DNA from: Bog-473 sp963836605
GTDB taxonomy: Bacteria; Actinomycetota; Acidimicrobiia; Acidimicrobiales; RAAP-2
Assembly (NCBI GenBank): GCA_963836605.1
Contig: CAWIKB010000014.1
Location: forward strand, 496,001 to 560,000
Length of the DNA: 64,000 nucleotides
Direction of reading: 5' to 3'
Both the position numbers and the translations under genes were made by a program. The notes under the pieces are model-generated. The model saw nothing but the letters and a program-made list of their open reading frames with translations. It ran no database searches and had not been told where the DNA came from. Below are positions 34,722 to 43,275 of the stretch, piece by piece (within the stretch, counting starts at the first letter, position 1; every line of letters starts with the position of its first letter).

Positions 34722-35984
34722 GTGAATTCTGCATGGGCGTCGAAGAGTCCACTCGACCTCGACCTCGACCTCGGCTCGGTGCGTGAGTGGGCCGGGAGTG
34801 GGGCGATGATGCTCACCGGTCCGGCCGAAAGCGCGCCCCTCGGCCCCCCGGCGCACCTGGTGCCCAGGCTGCGATGGCTGGCCGGGGTGCTCCGTCTCCA
34901 CGCCGAGCGGCAGGGGATCGAGCTCTCCGTCGATACCCTCCAACTGCTGGTCGACCGCGCGGCGATGTCCGGTCTGTCCCGGCAGGGCGACGTCAGTTGC
35001 GGGGGATCGACGCGTCTCGTTCGAGCCTACGACGGGTGGATCGCGGTGGCGCTGGCCCGGCAGCCGGACGTCGACGCGGTCGCGGCATGGCTGGGGCTCG
35101 ATGCCCGGAGTGACGATCCCTGGACCGAGGTGACCGCCCGGGCGCGGGTGTCGACGAGCGCAGAGATGGTGGACCGGGGCCGACTGGTGGGTCTGCCGGT
35201 CTCGGCTCTGGGCGAGGTCTCGTCCGGACCGGGCGACCACCGCGGCATCGGTCGGGCCCCTGACCCCCAAGGGTCGCGCCCGCGCCGTCTCGCCGGCGCG
35301 GTCGTGGTGGATCTGTCCTCCCTGTGGGCCGGGCCGCTGTGTTCCAACATCCTCCAGGCCTTCGGGGCGCGGGTGATCAAAGTCGAGTCGGTGGGCCGCC
35401 CCGACGGCGCGCGCCAGGGATCGGCCGCCTTCTTCGACCTGCTCAATGCCGGCAAGCAGAGTGTCGCCTTGGACTTCACCTCCCCAGCTGATCGCGGCCG
35501 CCTGGCGCAACTCGTCAACCGGGCGGACATCGTCATCGAGGGCTCACGTCCGAGAGCCCTCGAACAGCTGGGTATCGTCGCCCCTGAGGTCCTGTCGCGC
35601 TCAGGGGGAGTGTGGGTATCGATCACCGGTTATGGCCGCCGGGATCCGGGAAGGGAATCGATCGCCTTCGGGGACGATGCGGCGGTGGCGGCGGGGCTCG
35701 TGGCCTGGCACCAGGAGCGGCCCTATTTCTGCGCCGACGCCGTCGCTGACCCGTTGACGGGAATGACGGCCGCCGTGGCGGCGATCGAGGCCTTTCAACG
35801 CCCCGAGCCCGTTCTGCTCGATATGGCGCTGGCCCGGGTGGCCGCCGACTTCGGCGGGCCGACGCTCGCCGTTCCCGACGGCCTCGTGCCCGTCCCCCCC
35901 GTGGCCCGCGCGCCGGAGGGGCCGGGACCCGAACTGGGCGCGCATACCGACGCGGTGCTGGCCGAGCTCACCCCGAAGCCATGA
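34722..35984 (+). CDS. CaiB/BaiF CoA-transferase family protein, unusual domain order
   Basis: 420 residues from GTG 34722; the purine-rich stretch before it is too close for an ideal site, so a later GTG near 34782 is possible. The standard N-terminal CaiB motif (LAGAVVVDLSSLWAGPLCSN) appears only at about residue 188. What precedes it (STRLVRAYDGWIAVALARQP, then VDRGRLVGLPVSALG) resembles the C-terminal half of normal members. The module after it ends at about residue 410. The enzyme may be circularly permuted, or fused from two halves. Its stop overlaps the amidohydrolase start (ATGA). Confidence 0.8.
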   Translation: MNSAWASKSPLDLDLDLGSVREWAGSGAMMLTGPAESAPLGPPAHLVPRLRWLAGVLRLHAERQGIELSVDTLQLLVDRAAMSGLSRQGDVSCGGSTRLVRAYDGWIAVALARQPDVDAVAAWLGLDARSDDPWTEVTARARVSTSAEMVDRGRLVGLPVSALGEVSSGPGDHRGIGRAPDPQGSRPRRLAGAVVVDLSSLWAGPLCSNILQAFGARVIKVESVGRPDGARQGSAAFFDLLNAGKQSVALDFTSPADRGRLAQLVNRADIVIEGSRPRALEQLGIVAPEVLSRSGGVWVSITGYGRRDPGRESIAFGDDAAVAAGLVAWHQERPYFCADAVADPLTGMTAAVAAIEAFQRPEPVLLDMALARVAADFGGPTLAVPDGLVPVPPVARAPEGPGPELGAHTDAVLAELTPKP

Positions 35985-37366
35985 GCGGCGTCATGCTCAG
36001 GGAGGTCGAGGTCGATGGCGCCGTCGTCGATGTCCGTGTCCATGGCGCCACCGTGGTGGCGGTGGGCCCCGGCCTGGGCCGGGAGCCCGGGGACGCAGAG
36101 ATTCGGGGACGGCGAGGGGCACTGATCCCGGGCCTCCATGACCACCATCTCCACCTGCTGGCGGCGGCGGCGGCCGACGGCTCGGTGCACCTGGGCCCGC
36201 CCGATGTACGGGACCGGGACCAGTTCGTCGGCGCCCTGCAGCGGGCCGCCCGGGCCCGGCCCGACCACGCCTGGGTGCGCGGCGTGGGCTACCACGACTC
36301 CGTGGCCGGCGACCTCGACCGCTGGTCCCTCGACGCCGCGGTCCCCGACCGACCCGTGCGCGTGCAGCACGCCACCGGCGCGCTGTGGATCCTCAACAGC
36401 GCGGCCCTGCGGTCGATCGGCGCGGCGAGCGCGGATGGCCGCTTCTACGGGCAGGACCAGTGGCTGCGGACGCGACGGGAGTCGAGTCACGCGCCCGACC
36501 TGGCCCCGCCCGACCTGGCCCCGCTCGGCGAACGCCTGGCCCGCTTCGGCGTCACCGGTGTCACCGATGCCACCCCCAGCGATCACCTGTCGTCGATAGA
36601 GCTCCTCGGGCGGGCCGTGGTCGACGGTGCCCTCCCCCAGGAAGTGACGGTGACCGGGTCTTGGCTGCTGGCCGACGCGCCGCCGGTCGACGGTGTCCGC
36701 TGGGGCCCGGTCAAGGTCGTCATTACCGATCACGACCTGCCGCCGCTCGATGACCTGTGCGCTGCCTATCGAGCGGCCCACGAAGGGGCGCGGCCCGTGG
36801 CCGTCCACTGCGTCACGCCGGTCGCACTCGCCCTGGCCCTGGCGGCGTGGCAGGAGACCGGCGTGCGGCGCGGGGACCGCATTGAGCACGGCTCGGTCAT
36901 CACCCCCGAGGCCGCGGCCCGGGTGGCCGAACTGGGGCTGGTGGTGGTGACCCAGCCCGGCTTCGTCGCCTCGCGCGGTGACCTCTACCTCCGAGAGGTC
37001 GAGGCTGAGCTGGTCCCTCACCTCTACCCGTGTGCCTCGCTCCTGGCCCGAGGCATCGGGGTGGGGGGGAGTACCGACGCCCCCTACGGGAGGCTGGACC
37101 CCTGGGAGGCCATGGCGGCGGCCGCACAGCGCCGGACCGCCTCGGGCGCGCTCCTCAACGGCGACGAGCGGGTGCCGGCGGCGCGGGCGCTCGAGCTCTT
37201 CCTCACCCCGCCCGATGACCCCGGCGGGCCGCGGCGTATGGTGCGCGAGGGCGAGGTGGCGGACCTGTGCCTCCTCGATGCGCCCCTCGACGTGGTGTTG
37301 GCCCGGCCCTCGCGCGACCGTGTCGCCGCCACGCTCATCGGGGGCCGGGTCGTGTACCGGCGCTGA
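35981..37366 (+). CDS. Amidohydrolase family protein (YtcJ-like)
   Basis: 461 residues. Metal-site motifs: GLHDHHLHLLAAA (HxH, about residues 48-52), VHCVTPVALALALAAW, HGSVITPEAAARV and GGSTDAPYGRLDPW (terminal Asp). The C-terminus returns to the composite beta-sandwich (VREGEVADLCLLDAP, IGGRVVYRR). These enzymes hydrolyse amides or cyclic amides, or deaminate; the substrate is unknown. It is translationally coupled to the CoA-transferase gene. Confidence 0.88.
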   Translation: MSGVMLREVEVDGAVVDVRVHGATVVAVGPGLGREPGDAEIRGRRGALIPGLHDHHLHLLAAAAADGSVHLGPPDVRDRDQFVGALQRAARARPDHAWVRGVGYHDSVAGDLDRWSLDAAVPDRPVRVQHATGALWILNSAALRSIGAASADGRFYGQDQWLRTRRESSHAPDLAPPDLAPLGERLARFGVTGVTDATPSDHLSSIELLGRAVVDGALPQEVTVTGSWLLADAPPVDGVRWGPVKVVITDHDLPPLDDLCAAYRAAHEGARPVAVHCVTPVALALALAAWQETGVRRGDRIEHGSVITPEAAARVAELGLVVVTQPGFVASRGDLYLREVEAELVPHLYPCASLLARGIGVGGSTDAPYGRLDPWEAMAAAAQRRTASGALLNGDERVPAARALELFLTPPDDPGGPRRMVREGEVADLCLLDAPLDVVLARPSRDRVAATLIGGRVVYRR

Positions 37367-37398
37367 GCGCACCAAGACATCGGCGCTGCCGGCTCGCC

Positions 37399-37423
37399 GC
37401 CTGCCGGCTCGCCCCCGGCAGGC
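37399..37423. terminator. Bidirectional terminator-like hairpin
   Basis: GCCTGCCGG (37399-37407) pairs perfectly with CCGGCAGGC (37415-37423) over a 7-nt loop, between the amidohydrolase (+) and the convergent TetR gene (-). It overlaps a local duplication of CTGCCGGCTCGCC. No T-run follows. Confidence 0.5.
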
Positions 37424-37495
37424 GGGCGGCCGCGGGGACCGGCCTGAAGGGTTCTGAGAGTCGTCAGGTGGAAGATGCAGGTGCGAGATGGAATC

Positions 37496-38197
37496 TCAGG
37501 TGGATGCCTCGGGCATCACACGTGTGCGTTTCGTGGTTGCCGCTGGTCGTGCCCGTCGGAGCCGTGCGGTTGCCCTCGCACCACAGAGGAAGAGATCGAC
37601 CAGGTCGCTTGCCCTCGTGCCCAGCCTGTCGTTGGAAGGGTCGGCCGCGGCCCACCGGTACAGGATACCGAGGTAACCATCGAGGAGGAGAAGCCCGGCA
37701 CCGTCGGGGTCGAGGTCGGCCCTGATCTCCCCACGCCGTTGACCGGCGCAGAGAGCCAAGGTGAACATCTTGGCCGTCTCGAAGTACCCGGGCAGGAGCG
37801 CCGAGCCGGCCTGCAGTACGGCCTTGACGAAAGCTCGGCTGGCAACAGGATCTGTTTCGTACCGACTGGCGAGACTCCGCATCATGTCGTGGAGGGTGGT
37901 TGCGGTGTCGGCGTCTCGCGCCAGGTCCTTGTGCAGGGTCGCCGTCGCGAAATCGCGTCGCTGTTGGAGGAGGCCCAACACGAGGTCCTCCTTGCGGGGG
38001 AAGTAGTTGAACGCGGTCGCACGGGAGACATCGGCGGCTTCAGCGATCGCGTCCATGGTGCTGATCTGATAGCCACTCCACCCGAACGCGGCGAGCGCCG
38101 CGTCGAGCAGACGCTGGCGCGTCGCCGCCGTTTGGCGCTCTCGGCGTCCCGGTGCCGCCTTCGGACCCTCGTCCTGGGGTGCCATGTTTTCGCTCAC
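37496..38197 (-). CDS. TetR/AcrR family regulator of the adjacent MFS pump
   Basis: 233 residues from GTG 38197 (ATG 38185 is an alternative). The HTH is at about residues 30-75 with ISTMDAIAEAADVSRATAFNYFPRKEDL. The ligand domain fits TetR C-terminal families that sense drugs (SRAFVKAVLQAGSALLPGYFE). It is divergent from the DHA2 efflux gene at 38455, with two CCA-N4-TGG palindromes between, a classical repressor-pump arrangement. Confidence 0.9.
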   Translation of the reverse strand: MSENMAPQDEGPKAAPGRRERQTAATRQRLLDAALAAFGWSGYQISTMDAIAEAADVSRATAFNYFPRKEDLVLGLLQQRRDFATATLHKDLARDADTATTLHDMMRSLASRYETDPVASRAFVKAVLQAGSALLPGYFETAKMFTLALCAGQRRGEIRADLDPDGAGLLLLDGYLGILYRWAAADPSNDRLGTRASDLVDLFLCGARATARLRRARPAATTKRTRVMPEAST

Positions 38198-38207
38198 CGC
38201 ATGAAAC

Positions 38208-38241
38208 CCAACGTTGGATCTAGACGTAAGTCCATGTTTGG
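38208..38241. promoter_or_regulatory. Twin CCA-N4-TGG sites between TetR and MFS genes
   Basis: CCAACGTTGG (38208-38217) is a perfect palindrome and CCATGTTTGG (38232-38241) a near one, 24 bp apart. The sites are followed by an AT-rich stretch (TTATAGTCTATTTATT) suitable for promoter elements. TetR binding is inferred. Confidence 0.5.
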
Positions 38242-38454
38242 ATTATAGTCTATTTATTCTGGGAGGGTCGAATTTCTGACGGCCCGTTCGTCGAATTCAA
38301 CGAGTTCAACCTTTCGGAGTTGTCCGCCAAGTTGCCACAGGCCGCAGTTCCGCCGGGTCATCGTCTCATCGTCACCGGCGTCCCACGTGCAATGCGTCCG
38401 ACGCCCTACCAAGAGGCACTACAAGAGGCACTACCAAGAGGAGGAACGACAACG

Positions 38455-39939
38455 ATGACATCTGACTCGCGCAAATGGTTCGCTCTTGCCGTCATCTGTG
38501 TCGCGCAGTTCATGGTCATTCTCGATGTCTCCATCGTGAATGTGGCGCTACCCTCCATTCAGCGGGGCCTGCACTTCTCCGAGCAGAACCTGTTGTGGGT
38601 CTTGAATGCGTACGCCCTGTTTTTCGGCGGCTTCTTGATGCTCGGCGGCCGTGTGGCGGACAAGCTGGGACGGCGCAGGGTGTTCATCACCGGCGTGGTC
38701 GTCTTCACCACGGCCTCCCTGTTCTGTGGATTGGCGACCTCGACCGGTTGGTTGGTTACCGCCCGGGCCGTGCAGGGACTGGGGGCCGCGATCCTGTCCC
38801 CCGCAGCCCTCTCCATTCTCACCGTCACCTTCAAGGAGGGCAAGGAGCGGAACACGGCCCTGAGCGTGTGGGGGGCGATTGCCGGAGCGGGCGGCGCGTT
38901 CGGGGTCCTGCTCGGCGGCATCCTGACCCAGGAGTTCGGCTGGCAATGGATCTTCTACGTCAACGTGCCGATCGGTTCGGCCGTCGTTCTGGCGAGCCTG
39001 TTCATCCTCGCTCCGTCCCTGGCGGAGGACGAGCGCCGTGGTTTCGACATCCCCGGCGCAATCACCTTGACCTCTGGCCTGGTCCTGACAGTGTTCGCGT
39101 TGGTCAAGAGCACCAGTTGGGGCTGGGCCTCGGCGAAGACTCTGGGGACGCTCGCGGCCGCCTTCGTGCTGATTGCCGCGTTCATCGCCATCGAACGCCG
39201 GACGGAATCCGCCCTGGTCCCCTTGTCGATCTTTCGCAATCGCAGCCTGACCGTTTCGAACCTGGTCTCGCTGATGTTGGGGGCGTCGATCTTCTCTATG
39301 TTCTACTTCCTGTCCCTGTACATGCAACAGGTCCTGGGGTACTCGGCCCTCAAAACCGGTATCGGGTACCTGGCGATCGCCGGGGCGATCATCGTGGCCG
39401 CCGGGGCGGCCCAGTCGCTGGTGGCCAAACTCGGGATTCGACTCGTCATGGCCATCGGTATGGCACTGGCCGCTAGCGGGCTGGTCTACTTCGCGCAGAT
39501 CTCGCCCCAAGGGACCTACGTCGGTACCCTGTTGCCCGGATTCCTCCTGGCCGGAGTCGGTCTCGGTCTTTCGTTCGTACCGGTGACCATCGGCGCGGTG
39601 AGCGGAGTCGCCCCCCACGAGGCGGGTGTCGCCTCAGGTCTGATCACCACGACACAGCAGATCGGCGGGGCGCTCGGGGTTGCGATCCTCTCGACAATCG
39701 CCGTCTCAGCCACCACGAGATTCATCGGTGCACACGGCCATGGAGCGCTGGTGTCGACGGAGGCACTCAATCACGGTTTCTCCATCGCCTTCTGGTTTGG
39801 CGCCGTCTTTGCCGGGGTCGGGTGCCTGGTCGCGTTGTTCGGCATGGACCGCGCCCGCGTCACGGGTGCCCCGGCGTCTGTAGCGCCGATCGAAGAGCAG
39901 TCGATCGGCGGGCGGCCGATCGGGATCGAGCCGGGATAG
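38455..39939 (+). CDS. MFS drug efflux transporter, DHA2/EmrB-QacA family
   Basis: 494 residues from ATG 38455, preceded by AGAGGAGG. Fourteen membrane segments are expected. Motif A appears as LGGRVADKLGRRRVF, motif D1 near FMVILDVSIVNVALPSIQ, and motif C around WGAIAGAGGAFGVLLGG. Such proton antiporters export lipophilic drugs or cations. Before the gene a 12-bp unit (AAGAGGCACTAC) is repeated. Divergent TetR control is likely. Confidence 0.94.
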   Translation: MTSDSRKWFALAVICVAQFMVILDVSIVNVALPSIQRGLHFSEQNLLWVLNAYALFFGGFLMLGGRVADKLGRRRVFITGVVVFTTASLFCGLATSTGWLVTARAVQGLGAAILSPAALSILTVTFKEGKERNTALSVWGAIAGAGGAFGVLLGGILTQEFGWQWIFYVNVPIGSAVVLASLFILAPSLAEDERRGFDIPGAITLTSGLVLTVFALVKSTSWGWASAKTLGTLAAAFVLIAAFIAIERRTESALVPLSIFRNRSLTVSNLVSLMLGASIFSMFYFLSLYMQQVLGYSALKTGIGYLAIAGAIIVAAGAAQSLVAKLGIRLVMAIGMALAASGLVYFAQISPQGTYVGTLLPGFLLAGVGLGLSFVPVTIGAVSGVAPHEAGVASGLITTTQQIGGALGVAILSTIAVSATTRFIGAHGHGALVSTEALNHGFSIAFWFGAVFAGVGCLVALFGMDRARVTGAPASVAPIEEQSIGGRPIGIEPG

Positions 39940-39959
39940 AACTCCCCGAGGGCGGATCC

Positions 39960-40172
39960 ATGCGCCTTCCAAGATGGACGCATCTCAACGGCGCGTGCGA
40001 CAGGTCCGCCTTGGGTGTCAGCCCAGGCAATCGGGTGCAGGCGCTGAGGGCCGACCTCGAGCGACTGGTCGCCGCGGCCGGTTGGGTAAGCGGACACCCC
40101 CTTGAGCAGCGCGCCGAGGTGTACCCGGTACTGTTCTCGCTGATCGGGTCATTGCGATCGCTCTCGAGATGA
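39960..40172 (+). CDS. Possible small protein before the CoA-transferase
   Basis: 70 residues from ATG 39960 after a weak GAGGGCGG. The product is helical in character (VQALRADLERLVAAAGWVSG) and ends 10 bp before GTG 40183. I do not recognise it. Position and spacing are the only support, so it may not be expressed. Confidence 0.25.
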   Translation: MRLPRWTHLNGACDRSALGVSPGNRVQALRADLERLVAAAGWVSGHPLEQRAEVYPVLFSLIGSLRSLSR

Positions 40173-40182
40173 AGGGGGAATA

Positions 40183-41403
40183 GTGGAGGACGTACTTGCA
40201 GGGGTCCGGGTGCTCGAGGTGGCGACGTGGACGTTCGTCCCTGCCGCTGGCGCCGTCCTGGCCGATTGGGGGGCCGACGTCATCAAGGTCGAGCACCCCG
40301 TCACCGGCGATCCGCAACGTGGCCTGATGACCTCGGGTTTGATGTCGGGTGGAGCGCTCAACGTCAACTTCATGATGGAGCAGCCCAACCGCGGGAAGCG
40401 CAGCATCGGCATCGACCTCCGTTCGGCAGAGGGGCTCGAGCTGCTCTACCGGCTGGTCGAGACGGCGGACGTCTTCCTCACGAGCTTCCTTCCGGCGGCC
40501 CGCCAGAACATGAAGATCGACGTCGAGCACGTCCGCGCCCGCAACCCGAACATCATCTACGTCCGGGGGAGTGGCATGGGGCAACGTGGGCCGGAGAAGG
40601 AACGCGGGGGCTACGACGCCGCGGCCTACTTTGCCCGGGGCGGCCACGCCATGTCCTTGACTCCTCCAGAGGTGGACTACCCGATCAGCCCCCGAGCCGC
40701 CTACGGCGACCTTCCGGGCGGGCAGACGATTGCCGGCGGGATTGCGGCCGCCCTGTTCCGCCGGGAAAAGCACGGCGTGGCTTCTGTGGTCGACGTTTCG
40801 CTTTTGTCCTGCGCCATGTGGACGCTCTCGCCGGACATCGTGGCGGCCAAGCTCTTTGGGATGCCGAAGCTGCCGCTCACCGGTGACCGCAGGAATTCCC
40901 CCAACCCCCTCGTGGGCACCTACAAGACGGCTGATGGGCGGTTCATCAACATCACCATGCTCGAATCCGACAAGTACTGGCCGGATCTCTGTGGGCGGAT
41001 CGGCCGGCCGGAGCTCGCCGATGATCCACGCTTCGGCAGCGCGGCCCAACGGTTCGAGAACCGCCGGGACTGTATCGACGCCCTCGACGAGGCCTTCGCG
41101 GCGCGGACACTGGAGGAGTGGAAGGAGGCCCTGGCCGACGCCACCGGCGTGTGGGCGATCTACCAGGAGCCGGGGGAGCTCCACGACGACCCCCAGGTGC
41201 AGGAGAACGGGTATCTCTCCGAGGTCGTCGCCGACGACGGCAACGCCTTCACGCTGGTCGCCAACCCGGTGCAGTTCGACGAGGCCCCGGCCGAGCTGAC
41301 CCGCGCGCCCGAACACGGTGAGCACACCGAAGCGATCCTTCTCGACCTGGGCTTGGACTGGGACGACATCATCCGACTGAAGGAGGAGGGCGCCGTTCTC
41401 TGA
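40183..41403 (+). CDS. CaiB/BaiF CoA-transferase family protein
   Basis: 406 residues from GTG 40183 with AAGGGGGAA upstream. Standard order: LAGVRVLEVATWTFVPAAGA at the N-terminus, WGADVIKVEHPVTGDPQRG, NRGKRSIGIDLRS, then the catalytic-Asp region GGYDAAAYFARGG. The C-terminal domain carries NPLVGTYKTADGRFINITML and GEHTEAILLDLGLDWDDI. Family III enzymes move CoA between acids or racemise 2-methylacyl-CoA. In contrast to the member at 34722, its domain order is normal. Confidence 0.93.
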   Translation: MEDVLAGVRVLEVATWTFVPAAGAVLADWGADVIKVEHPVTGDPQRGLMTSGLMSGGALNVNFMMEQPNRGKRSIGIDLRSAEGLELLYRLVETADVFLTSFLPAARQNMKIDVEHVRARNPNIIYVRGSGMGQRGPEKERGGYDAAAYFARGGHAMSLTPPEVDYPISPRAAYGDLPGGQTIAGGIAAALFRREKHGVASVVDVSLLSCAMWTLSPDIVAAKLFGMPKLPLTGDRRNSPNPLVGTYKTADGRFINITMLESDKYWPDLCGRIGRPELADDPRFGSAAQRFENRRDCIDALDEAFAARTLEEWKEALADATGVWAIYQEPGELHDDPQVQENGYLSEVVADDGNAFTLVANPVQFDEAPAELTRAPEHGEHTEAILLDLGLDWDDIIRLKEEGAVL

Positions 41404-41573
41404 CCACGGGCCTGGACCGGGCGTGCGGGTTTCTCCGGCGGGCCGGGTGTGAGCGGCAATATATTCTGGCTGGTCAGCGAGGTGCCATGGGGGTGCGGGT
41501 GGTGCCGGTACGCTTCGTCACCGACAAAGTGCCGACGGCGCCTCACGGGCACCGGAATGACAGGAGGATCGTA

Positions 41574-41885
41574 GTGATCGCACCGAAGCCCGGATTGAGG
41601 TTGCGCAGCACCGTCTGCACGACCGAAGTGGTCATGGTGAGGGCGCCGGCCGACGAGATCAATCTTCGCTGCGGCGGAGCCCCCATGGTCGCTCTCGATG
41701 ACCCAAGCGGCATCCACGGTGCGCCCGCGGCCGGGTTCGACGGTGGCACGCCCATCGGGAAGCGGTACGTGGACGAGGCCGAGACCGTCGAGTTGCTGTG
41801 CACGAAGGCCGGAGACGGATCCCTGTCGATCGGTGACGATCTTCTGGCCCCGAAGGTCGCCAAGCCACTGCCCTCCTCGGACTGA
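41574..41885 (+). CDS. Small conserved-looking cysteine protein
   Basis: 103 residues from GTG 41574 with AGGAGG (41562-41567). Three cysteines sit in tidy motifs: STVCTTEVVMVRAP, INLRCGGAPMVA and VELLCTKAGDGSL. The tail KVAKPLPSSD looks conserved. The pattern suggests a small metal or redox fold, but I cannot name the family. It follows a CoA-transferase in the same direction. Confidence 0.65.
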   Translation: MIAPKPGLRLRSTVCTTEVVMVRAPADEINLRCGGAPMVALDDPSGIHGAPAAGFDGGTPIGKRYVDEAETVELLCTKAGDGSLSIGDDLLAPKVAKPLPSSD

Positions 41886-42000
41886 CGAGGACGCGCGACC
41901 GGCCGACGCTCTCGCGATGTCGGTCCTCATCGGCGCCGCTCGGCCTCCGCGCTGAGCTCGTCATGTCGTGCGACGAGCCCAAACCAACGCCGGGAGATCA

Positions 42001-43149
42001 GTGAAGCCAGCCAGCCGCCACCACGTCGTCTCCCGGATCTGGAGGGTGGCTGCAACCTTGGTGATCGGGCTGATGGCAGCGGGTTCCGTTGGACTTCTGT
42101 TCGCCACGGCGTCAGGTGCGAGTAGCAGCGGCCCGACCACCCGCCCGACCATCGGCTTGACCCCTCTCCCCGCACCACATCAGAACATCGAGCCCCGCGG
42201 GACGTTTTATCGCACCAACCGTGTTCCCAAGGGCGCGGAAGTGGTCTACTACGGGATTGAACCCGAGCAGGCCTATGACGTCTCGCCCAACACGGACTCG
42301 TGGAGCTTGAACTTCTATATGTGGTTCCGCTGGAAGGGCCCCGACGATCCGTCGACGACGACCGCCTTCGACAATGCGACGAACGCAACGACCCACTACG
42401 CCATCAAATACTCGTATACCAACGCCAAGGGTGTTGAGACGCCGACTCGGCTCTCCAACGGGTACGAATACCAGCTGCTCTATATCCAAACCGGCTTCTC
42501 GAACAACTTCGACCTCAGTCGTTATCCCCTCGATACGCAAGGGCTTTCGATCGAATTCGAGAACACGACCTACGACTTCCATCAGATGGTCTACCTGCCG
42601 GATCCCGGAAGAAGCTTCGACCAGAAGTTCGCTGTCCCCGACTGGAACACCGGTGGCATCGCCTATGCGTCCTACGTGAAGCACTACCACACGGATTTCG
42701 GTGATTCCGACTTGGGTGTCGGGTACACGAACTGGTCATTGGGAACCTACACCATCACCATTTCACGCCCGCTCTCTCACTTCGTGGCGAAGCTGTTGCT
42801 GCCCCTGGTCGTCGTCATGACATTCGCTCTCATGACGCTGTTGTTGAAGTCAGAACATGAGATCTCGAGGATGGCGCTTTCGGGTACCGCACTCCTGGCG
42901 CTGTTCTTCCTCCAGCAGGGCTATTCGGCTGACCTCCCGGCCACCGCGCCACTGGTGCTGATGGACGAGCTCTACGTGTTGAGCTACTTGGTCGTGCTGA
43001 TTGTCCTGATACGGGTCATTTGGGAGACCACGCAGGTGTTCCACCACAAGCGGAACGCCGGGGAGTTCGTGGGCGCCGACCGGATTATCTCCATGGTCCT
43101 GGCGCTCGCCTATGCGACCGGGATAGCCCTGGTGATCGTAGGACCATGA
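42001..43149 (+). CDS. Pentameric ligand-gated ion channel (Cys-loop receptor) homologue
   Basis: 382 residues from GTG 42001, with GGGAGA 5 nt upstream. A signal/anchor (VAATLVIGLMAAGSVGLLFA) leads into a beta-rich extracellular domain. Its hallmark, FDLSRYPLDTQGLSIEFE at about residue 172, matches the YPxDxQ loop of prokaryotic pLGICs (no Cys pair, as in GLIC). Four membrane helices follow: KLLLPLVVVMTFALMTLLL (with the M1 proline), SRMALSGTALLALFFLQQG (pore-lining M2), LYVLSYLVVLIVLIRVIW and ISMVLALAYATGIALVIV. Bacterial relatives gate cations on pH or amines. The ligand and ion here are unknown. Confidence 0.85.
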   Translation: MKPASRHHVVSRIWRVAATLVIGLMAAGSVGLLFATASGASSSGPTTRPTIGLTPLPAPHQNIEPRGTFYRTNRVPKGAEVVYYGIEPEQAYDVSPNTDSWSLNFYMWFRWKGPDDPSTTTAFDNATNATTHYAIKYSYTNAKGVETPTRLSNGYEYQLLYIQTGFSNNFDLSRYPLDTQGLSIEFENTTYDFHQMVYLPDPGRSFDQKFAVPDWNTGGIAYASYVKHYHTDFGDSDLGVGYTNWSLGTYTITISRPLSHFVAKLLLPLVVVMTFALMTLLLKSEHEISRMALSGTALLALFFLQQGYSADLPATAPLVLMDELYVLSYLVVLIVLIRVIWETTQVFHHKRNAGEFVGADRIISMVLALAYATGIALVIVGP

Positions 43150-43171
43150 GAGATCCTGCGATCGAGTGCTG

Positions 43172-43209
43172 AAGGGTGCGGCTGCGCGATTCGCCGCGCC
43201 TCGCACCTT
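43172..43209. terminator. Imperfect hairpin between convergent genes
   Basis: AAGG(G)TGCG...GCGCG pairs with CGCGC...CGCACCTT with small bulges, loop around 43189-43193. It lies between the channel gene (+) and the IPT/TIG gene (-), a fitting place for a bidirectional terminator. Confidence 0.4.
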
Positions 43210-43275
43210 AGGCGCCGACTGTTGGGGCTGGCGTGGTTTCGGTGGCGGGGGGGCGGTGGGCGGTGGCGGTGGCGG

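Noticed and set aside
35795..37375. Long minus-strand open frame opposite the amidohydrolase
   Set aside because: Shadow frame of a GC-rich gene; no recognisable protein features.
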